In this document: one piece after another, positions 6,972-10,972 of the stretch
Layout: every line of letters starts with the position of its first letter
Position numbering within the stretch: position 1 is the first letter of the stretch
NCBI GenBank assembly: GCA_046861615.1
Contig: JBHHUS010000051.1
Span: forward strand, 1 to 10,972
Source of the DNA: CAZNUM01 sp046861615
Lineage (GTDB): Bacteria; Fidelibacterota; Marinisomatia; Marinisomatales; TCS55
Direction of reading: 5' to 3'
DNA length: 10,972 nt
Notes under the pieces: generated by a model
The model's database searches: none
Told to the model about the DNA's origin: nothing
Seen by the model: only the letters and a program-made list of their open reading frames with translations
Program-made: the position numbers and the translations under genes

Positions 6972-7622
6972 ATGTTAAAACCAATTATTTACGAACCGAT
7001 GACTGTCTTCACAGACTTGTTAATCATGGTCTGTGGAATCTGGTTTGCCCTGGAATTGCGGGAGTATTATCAGGTAAGGTTAATGAATGTACACTGGCAT
7101 TTCAGCAACGCCATGTGGTTCGTGGCCCTGGCTGGTCTGTTGGGAGCTGTGTACCACGGGCTTGGTCCCTATTTTCCTGAAGGAATCCGCTCGTTAATTT
7201 GGAAATTGACACTGGTGACAATCGGGTTCACGAGCTTTGCGCTGGTTATGGCAACTTTTTACCATATTTTCTCCTTTAATATGGTGCAGATCCTGCGCTG
7301 GGTTTTAACACTTCTAATTATCGGATATTTGGCTGTTATTTACCGGAATGAAAGTTTTACTAATGCAATTCTGTTTTATGGTACTGCCATGGTTTTTATT
7401 CTTTTCGTCATGCTTTACAGTCGGTTTATCCTCCATCGTGCCGGAACCGGTCTAATTGTGATTGGTATTCTTGTGGCTTTCACCGGTGCAGCTGTTCAAA
7501 TAAGTCGTATCAGCCTGCACAAATACTTTAATTACAATGACCTTTACCATTTAATTCAGATTGTTTCCATGTGCCTGCTGTATCGAGGCGCCTTATTACT
7601 GAATGATTACGGAATTGTTTAA
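6972..7622 (+). CDS. Polytopic inner-membrane protein of unknown function (DUF6962/CREST-like)
   Basis: A 216-residue protein with about seven hydrophobic helices (roughly 12-32, 45-63, 75-98, 105-122, 130-150, 157-175, 192-212) and no signal peptide. Few polar residues occur in or near the helices, but there are conserved-looking ones: HWHFSN before helix 2, H62 in VYHG at its end, and NDLYH (D190, H193) at the start of the last helix. This His...Asp-x-x-His arrangement resembles the metal-dependent hydrolase-like CREST membrane superfamily (alkaline ceramidase/PAQR) and a small bacterial family I associate with DUF6962. Both assignments come from memory and are tentative. ATG 6972 lacks a good Shine-Dalgarno but starts just before a typical EP-x-T first helix. 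The gene has its own candidate promoter and palindrome, so it is probably expressed separately from the upstream small CDS. Confidence 0.75.
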   Translation: MLKPIIYEPMTVFTDLLIMVCGIWFALELREYYQVRLMNVHWHFSNAMWFVALAGLLGAVYHGLGPYFPEGIRSLIWKLTLVTIGFTSFALVMATFYHIFSFNMVQILRWVLTLLIIGYLAVIYRNESFTNAILFYGTAMVFILFVMLYSRFILHRAGTGLIVIGILVAFTGAAVQISRISLHKYFNYNDLYHLIQIVSMCLLYRGALLLNDYGIV

Positions 7623-7717
7623 ATTAATAATTATTCGAATCTGGTTTTCGACTCAACAAATAATTTTCAAATGGCTAACCTGCTTACCGCAAATAAAGTA
7701 AATTTCCGCCCAATTTT

Positions 7718-7732
7718 AAAGGTAAAAATGTG
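7718..7732 (+). promoter_or_regulatory. Ribosome-binding site and GTG start of tig
   Basis: AAAGG (7718-7722) lies 7 bases before the GTG at 7730. The ATG at 7728 overlaps this GTG but is followed at once by TGA in its own frame, so it cannot start the protein. GTG is therefore the start. Confidence 0.7.
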
Positions 7733-9028
7733 AATATTAACGTTAAGGATATTAATTCGTACACTCGGGAAGTAGCTGTTGAGCTTCCCTGGGAGGAAAT
7801 TTCGGACGATTTTGAAGCTTTTGTAAAAAAGTTTTCCCGCCGGGTCAAATTACCCGGTTTTCGCCCCGGGAAAGTTCCCCGTAAAGTGTTAATGCAGAAA
7901 TTCCAGCCAGCCATCGAAGCCGAATTTGTGGAAGATTCAGTAAACCAATATTATTACCAAGCCCTCCAGGAAAAAGATTTAATGCCGGTTAACAAGGCCA
8001 GCGTCAGTGATATCCATTTTCATTATGGCAAACACTTCCACTTTAAAACCACATTTGAAGTTGAACCGGAAATTGTGTTGCCAAAACTAAAAAAGAACAG
8101 CCTCAAAGTCGAACGAACCAGATACATTATTGATGAAACGGATGTAGACCTGGCGCTCGAGGATATGCGCCGTTCTAATGTGGAAGTTCAGACGGTAGAG
8201 GATGGCGCCGAGGAAGGGGATTATGTCATCGGTGATTTACAAAGTCTGGATCAAAGCGGAGTTCCGATCATTGGACAGAAATTGGAAACCAGGTACTTAC
8301 ATTTGGGGGAAGGTACATTTACCGGAGAGAATCTTCAAAGACTTACTGGAGTAAAACCTGGAGACAAAGCCCGCATTTCGGTCCCGCTGGATGAGCAGGG
8401 TAATCTGGGTACTTTCGAAGTCAATGTTAAAAATGTTGAGCGCCAGATTCCCCCTGAATTGAATGAAGATTTCGTCCGGGCGGTTGACCCTGAAGCTAAA
8501 GATCTGAATGGTCTCCGAAGCCGGACTAAAGAACGTTTAACCGAAGCTTATGAACAACGGTCCACGGAAGCTCTGGATCGGCAATTGTCTGATGCGATGA
8601 TTGATTTAACCAACCCTGAATTTCCGCCGTCCATGGTTGATTCATACTTGGAGCGTATGGTTGCAGAAATGATTAAGAGCGGTGATCAGAAATTGGATAA
8701 GGCTAAAATCAAGGAAGTGTACCGCGAAGCGGCGGAGCGGAATCTTAAATGGTACTTAATTCGAAAGGCCATCATCCGGGATCAGAATTTTGAAGTAAGT
8801 GATGAAGCGGTCACCGGTGAAATTCAACGATTGAAAGCGAAGAATCCTGATCAGGGATTGGAAGTGGAAAAATATTACCGGAAACCCAGTAATCGCTCCC
8901 GGCTGAAGGATGATTTACTGGAAAATAAAATCTTGGCTTATTTGAAAGAATTTGCGAAAATCCGGGAACAAAAAGTTTTGACTCAGGACTTACGTAAAAA
9001 AGCCGAGGAAGAGGAAAAACAAAAATGA
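7730..9028 (+). CDS. tig: Trigger factor, ribosome-associated chaperone and prolyl isomerase
   Basis: Trigger factor binds beside the ribosomal exit tunnel and shields nascent chains; it also carries a prolyl cis-trans isomerase domain. At 432 residues it has the normal family length. The N-terminal ribosome-binding domain carries the signature loop LPGFRPGKVP, with G43-F44-R45-P46-G47-K48. The middle FKBP-like domain spans about residues 155-245, starting near EEGDYVIGDLQ and including VKPGDKARISV. The helical C-terminal chaperone domain follows, from about PPELNEDFVRAV to a highly charged Lys/Glu-rich tail. The start is a GTG, because the overlapping ATG two bases upstream meets a stop at once. 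The gene overlaps clpP by the four bases ATGA, so the two are translationally coupled, which matches the widely conserved tig-clpP order. Confidence 0.97.
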   Translation: MNINVKDINSYTREVAVELPWEEISDDFEAFVKKFSRRVKLPGFRPGKVPRKVLMQKFQPAIEAEFVEDSVNQYYYQALQEKDLMPVNKASVSDIHFHYGKHFHFKTTFEVEPEIVLPKLKKNSLKVERTRYIIDETDVDLALEDMRRSNVEVQTVEDGAEEGDYVIGDLQSLDQSGVPIIGQKLETRYLHLGEGTFTGENLQRLTGVKPGDKARISVPLDEQGNLGTFEVNVKNVERQIPPELNEDFVRAVDPEAKDLNGLRSRTKERLTEAYEQRSTEALDRQLSDAMIDLTNPEFPPSMVDSYLERMVAEMIKSGDQKLDKAKIKEVYREAAERNLKWYLIRKAIIRDQNFEVSDEAVTGEIQRLKAKNPDQGLEVEKYYRKPSNRSRLKDDLLENKILAYLKEFAKIREQKVLTQDLRKKAEEEEKQK

Positions 9029-9630
9029 AAACTGATTCAATTAATCAACTGATTCCAATGGTGGTCGAGCAAAGCGGCCGTTTTGAACGGGCTTTTGATA
9101 TTTATTCGCGTTTGCTGAAGGAAAGAATCGTTTTTCTGGGAACCCCGATTGACGACAATGTTGCTTCCGTGATCATTGCCCAATTACTGTTTCTGGAAGC
9201 TGAAGACAGTAAGAAGGATATCAATTTATATATCAATTCTCCCGGAGGAATCATTACCGCCGGTATGGGGATTTATGATACGATGCAGTATATTAAACCG
9301 GATATTGCCACTATTTGCATGGGTCAGGCCGCCAGCATGGGCGCTTTTTTGCTGGCGGGGGGTACCAAAGGTAAACGTTCCGCCTTGCCCAATGCCAGGA
9401 TCATGATTCATCAGCCACTGGGTGGAGCGGAAGGTCAGGCCACTGATATTAAAATTCAGGCAGATGAAATTTTACGGATGAAAGAACAGTTAAACCGGAT
9501 TCTGGCAAAAAATACTCGGCAAACTTTGAAAAAAGTGGAAAAAGATTCCGAGCGGAATTATTTCATGGGCGCCGAGGAAGCCAAAAAGTATGGCATTATC
9601 GATACAATCTTAACTATTCGCCATTCCTAG
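9025..9630 (+). CDS. clpP: ATP-dependent Clp protease proteolytic subunit, with Asn in place of the triad Asp
   Basis: ClpP forms a 14-subunit chamber that degrades proteins delivered by a ClpX or ClpA/C ATPase. The 201-residue length and the N-terminus (LIPMVVEQSG, then DIYSRLLKERIVFLG) are typical. The nucleophile S104 lies in GQAASMG and the base H129 in IMIHQPLGG. The S-to-H spacing of 25 and the H-to-third-residue spacing of 49 are the same as in E. coli ClpP (S111, H136, D185 of the precursor). The third position here is N178, in DSERNYFM, where most ClpPs have Asp; the codon is AAT. Listeria ClpP1 is a known example with Asn in this position. GAGG (9011-9014) is the ribosome-binding site, inside the end of tig. 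The usual clpX does not follow. Confidence 0.97.
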   Translation: MKTDSINQLIPMVVEQSGRFERAFDIYSRLLKERIVFLGTPIDDNVASVIIAQLLFLEAEDSKKDINLYINSPGGIITAGMGIYDTMQYIKPDIATICMGQAASMGAFLLAGGTKGKRSALPNARIMIHQPLGGAEGQATDIKIQADEILRMKEQLNRILAKNTRQTLKKVEKDSERNYFMGAEEAKKYGIIDTILTIRHS

Positions 9631-9699
9631 TATGTATTATTCGGACTTCGATCTTTTTACACTATATTTCAACTCCAATCCGAGGCTGAAATTCGTCAA

Positions 9700-10761
9700 A
9701 TGAAAAACCAGTATTTTGTTATCTTCATCTGCCTCCTGGTCACTCCTCTACAATCCCAGGGAACCTACCATTCAGTGGATGATGTTAAAGAGGAGTGGCA
9801 GGATTATACTCATTTTCAGAAACAGGAGTTAGTATCCTTCAGCAATTTCTTAATGTCAAACGGGTTCTATGAGCGGGCATTATTAGGCTTTTTCCAATAT
9901 TTATATAAATATCCCGGTGACAGTTTGGAGTACGCCGCCTACTACCAGATCGCTAAAAGTTATGAAATCCTGGATAAACCTGATCTGGCCTTGTCCTATT
10001 ATCAGCGGATTATAACTAATGCTGAACCGTTAACCACTGCTGCTCGGGCAGCAGGTTATCAGCAGATTTATTTAACGTTAAAAAGCGGTGACTACGATAG
10101 CGTGATCGATTTAACCGCTGGGACGGAAGATCCGTATGAATTGGTTTTCAGGGGATATGCTCATTTTCAGAAACTGGAATGGAGGGCAGCCAGGCAAGCA
10201 TTTAAAGCGGCGGAAGCAGGATTTGACCATGTTCACTATTCTAAACTGATTCGTCCTTGGTATAAGGCCATTGATATGGCTACGAATGCACCTTTAAAAA
10301 AGCGTTTGCCGGCCCTAGCTGCTTCCCTGATTCCCGGCGGAGGTCATGCTTATTTAAAACAGTATGAGAATGCAATTGGCGCGGCCGTTTCTTCAATATT
10401 TTTTTACACTGTCATATTGACTAACCCGGTAGTCAAGCAATCGGGTTCATTAACAGTTCAATCAGATCTTCACCAATCGTTTCCCCTGGCAAGTGGTTTA
10501 CAACCTAATGGATCCGGTTTCATTTATAGCGGAAAGCAGAAGATTCCTGGTTCGATTCAGTTGAAATCAAAACGGGGGAACCTGCTTTTACCGCCGCTGT
10601 TATTGGCCGGTGGTTTATATTTTGGCAGTATGTGGAAAACAATCCAGGATATTGATGATGCCAATACTCACTTAGTGGAGCGGTTTGCCGGTCGGATTGT
10701 GGATCGATTACCAGTAGAGCAGTTCATGGATTATCCTGAACCGGAATTTTCTTTAAAATAA
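9700..10761 (+). CDS. Exported TPR-repeat protein with C-terminal membrane region, unknown function
   Basis: A 353-residue protein of unknown specific role. A signal peptide (MKNQYFVIFICLLVTPLQSQ) suggests export. Residues about 40-190 are helical repeats of TPR type; examples are FYERALLGFFQYLYKYP, AAYYQIAKSYEILDKPDLALSYYQRI and YAHFQKLEWRAARQAFKAAE. After the repeats comes SLIPGGGHAYLKQYENAIGA (209 onward), like the PGxGxxY motif that opens the DUF5683/TM2-like membrane hairpins of FCB bacteria. One membrane helix follows at about 225-245 and another at about 295-311, with a soluble loop between. The C-terminus is acidic. The ATG has only GAGG 14 bases upstream, which is too far to be convincing. 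It lies 69 bases after clpP with no clear terminator between, so it may be co-transcribed. A role in envelope assembly is possible but unproven. Confidence 0.82.
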   Translation: MKNQYFVIFICLLVTPLQSQGTYHSVDDVKEEWQDYTHFQKQELVSFSNFLMSNGFYERALLGFFQYLYKYPGDSLEYAAYYQIAKSYEILDKPDLALSYYQRIITNAEPLTTAARAAGYQQIYLTLKSGDYDSVIDLTAGTEDPYELVFRGYAHFQKLEWRAARQAFKAAEAGFDHVHYSKLIRPWYKAIDMATNAPLKKRLPALAASLIPGGGHAYLKQYENAIGAAVSSIFFYTVILTNPVVKQSGSLTVQSDLHQSFPLASGLQPNGSGFIYSGKQKIPGSIQLKSKRGNLLLPPLLLAGGLYFGSMWKTIQDIDDANTHLVERFAGRIVDRLPVEQFMDYPEPEFSLK

Positions 10762-10775
10762 ATATAACATAGTTA

Positions 10776-10805
10776 TTGACAGGGGTTGAAATAGAAGGCT
10801 AACTT
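10776..10805 (+). promoter_or_regulatory. Candidate rRNA operon promoter
   Basis: A perfect TTGACA (10776-10781) is followed 18 bases later by TAACTT (10800-10805), which matches the sigma-70 -10 at 3 of 6 positions. The same bases read TAACTTTC, one base from the Bacteroidetes -7 element TAnnTTTG. It lies about 105 bases before the expected 16S 5' end, a normal leader length. Confidence 0.5.
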
Positions 10806-10839
10806 TCTTTGCTATTTACGAAAGAAATACAAGTTTTTT
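10804..10839 (+). other. AT-rich hairpin and T tract in the rRNA leader
   Basis: TTTCTTT (10804-10810) pairs exactly with AAAGAAA (10821-10827) around a 10-base loop, and six Ts follow at 10834-10839. The stem is all A/T except one G-C pair, so it is weak as a terminator. It overlaps the predicted transcription start region and may simply be leader structure. A second small hairpin, GTCG/CGAC, sits at 10879-10891. No clear boxA was found. Confidence 0.3.
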
Positions 10840-10909
10840 GATAATTTGGTATGCGTGATCCAGTCAATAGGATTGAGCGTCGTTAATCGACAAAACAGTA
10901 ATCAAACAT

Positions 10910-10972
10910 ACAATGGAGAGTTTGATCCTGGCTCAGGACGAACGCTGGCGGCGTGCTTAACACATGCAAGTC
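10910..10972 (+). rRNA. rrs: 16S ribosomal RNA, 5' end only
   Basis: The universal bacterial 16S opening AGAGTTTGATCCTGGC starts at 10917. It is followed by the conserved GACGAACGCTGGCGGC and then AACACATGCAAGTC up to the window edge. By alignment to E. coli numbering the mature 5' end falls at about 10910; this boundary is approximate. The rest of the gene lies beyond the window. The GACGAACGCTGGCGGCGTGC form differs from the usual Bacteroidetes GATGAACGCTAGCGGC. This is the only direct taxonomic marker here. Confidence 0.97.

Noticed and set aside
1..10972. A new multi-gene defence, mobile or biosynthetic system
   Set aside because: All recognisable genes are housekeeping or common envelope functions; there is no integrase, transposase, nuclease, CRISPR array or clustered accessory enzymes.

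Overview
The window reads as an ordinary chromosomal stretch from an uncultured-type Gram-negative bacterium. It holds eight protein genes, all on the + strand, and ends at the first bases of a 16S rRNA gene. Several features point to the FCB supergroup: a signal-peptide-bearing M1 peptidase with a long beta-rich tail, a TPR protein with an IPGGG-type membrane motif, and uneven use of Shine-Dalgarno sequences. The visible 16S start (GACGAACGCTGGCGGCG, then GTGCTTAACACATGC) is not the usual Bacteroidetes form (GATGAACGCTAGCGGC). A neighbouring lineage such as Marinimicrobia/SAR406, Caldithrix or KSB1-like is therefore more likely. This placement is inference from 63 bases of rRNA and general gene style.

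Layout. Positions 1-786 hold the 3' part of a CDF zinc/cation exporter, whose start lies outside the window. Positions 882-3170 encode an RND/MMPL-type membrane exporter. Positions 3240-6179 encode a secreted M1 zinc metallopeptidase with a C-terminal beta-strand-rich, possibly barrel-like region. Positions 6296-6727 encode a small soluble conserved-type protein, closed by a clear rho-independent terminator. Positions 6728-6971 hold no gene but carry a pair of REP-like hairpins with GTAGCCC ends, a perfect 16-bp palindrome and a plausible promoter. Positions 6972-7622 encode a polytopic membrane protein. Positions 7730-9028 (tig) and 9025-9630 (clpP) are translationally coupled by a 4-base ATGA overlap. 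Positions 9700-10761 encode an exported TPR/membrane protein. Positions 10762-10909 are the rRNA promoter and leader region, and 16S rRNA begins at about 10910.

How the genes work together. The first three genes all concern the envelope (metal export, lipid or amphiphile export, peptide digestion outside the cytoplasm), but nothing shows that they form one pathway. tig and clpP form the standard protein-folding/proteolysis operon; clpX does not follow, and an unrelated TPR gene and an rRNA operon come next. No CRISPR array, transposase, phage gene, toxin-antitoxin pair or defence cluster is visible, and I do not see a new multi-gene system. The most notable details are a ClpP whose catalytic Asp is replaced by Asn, the REP-like pair, and the palindrome upstream of the membrane-protein gene.
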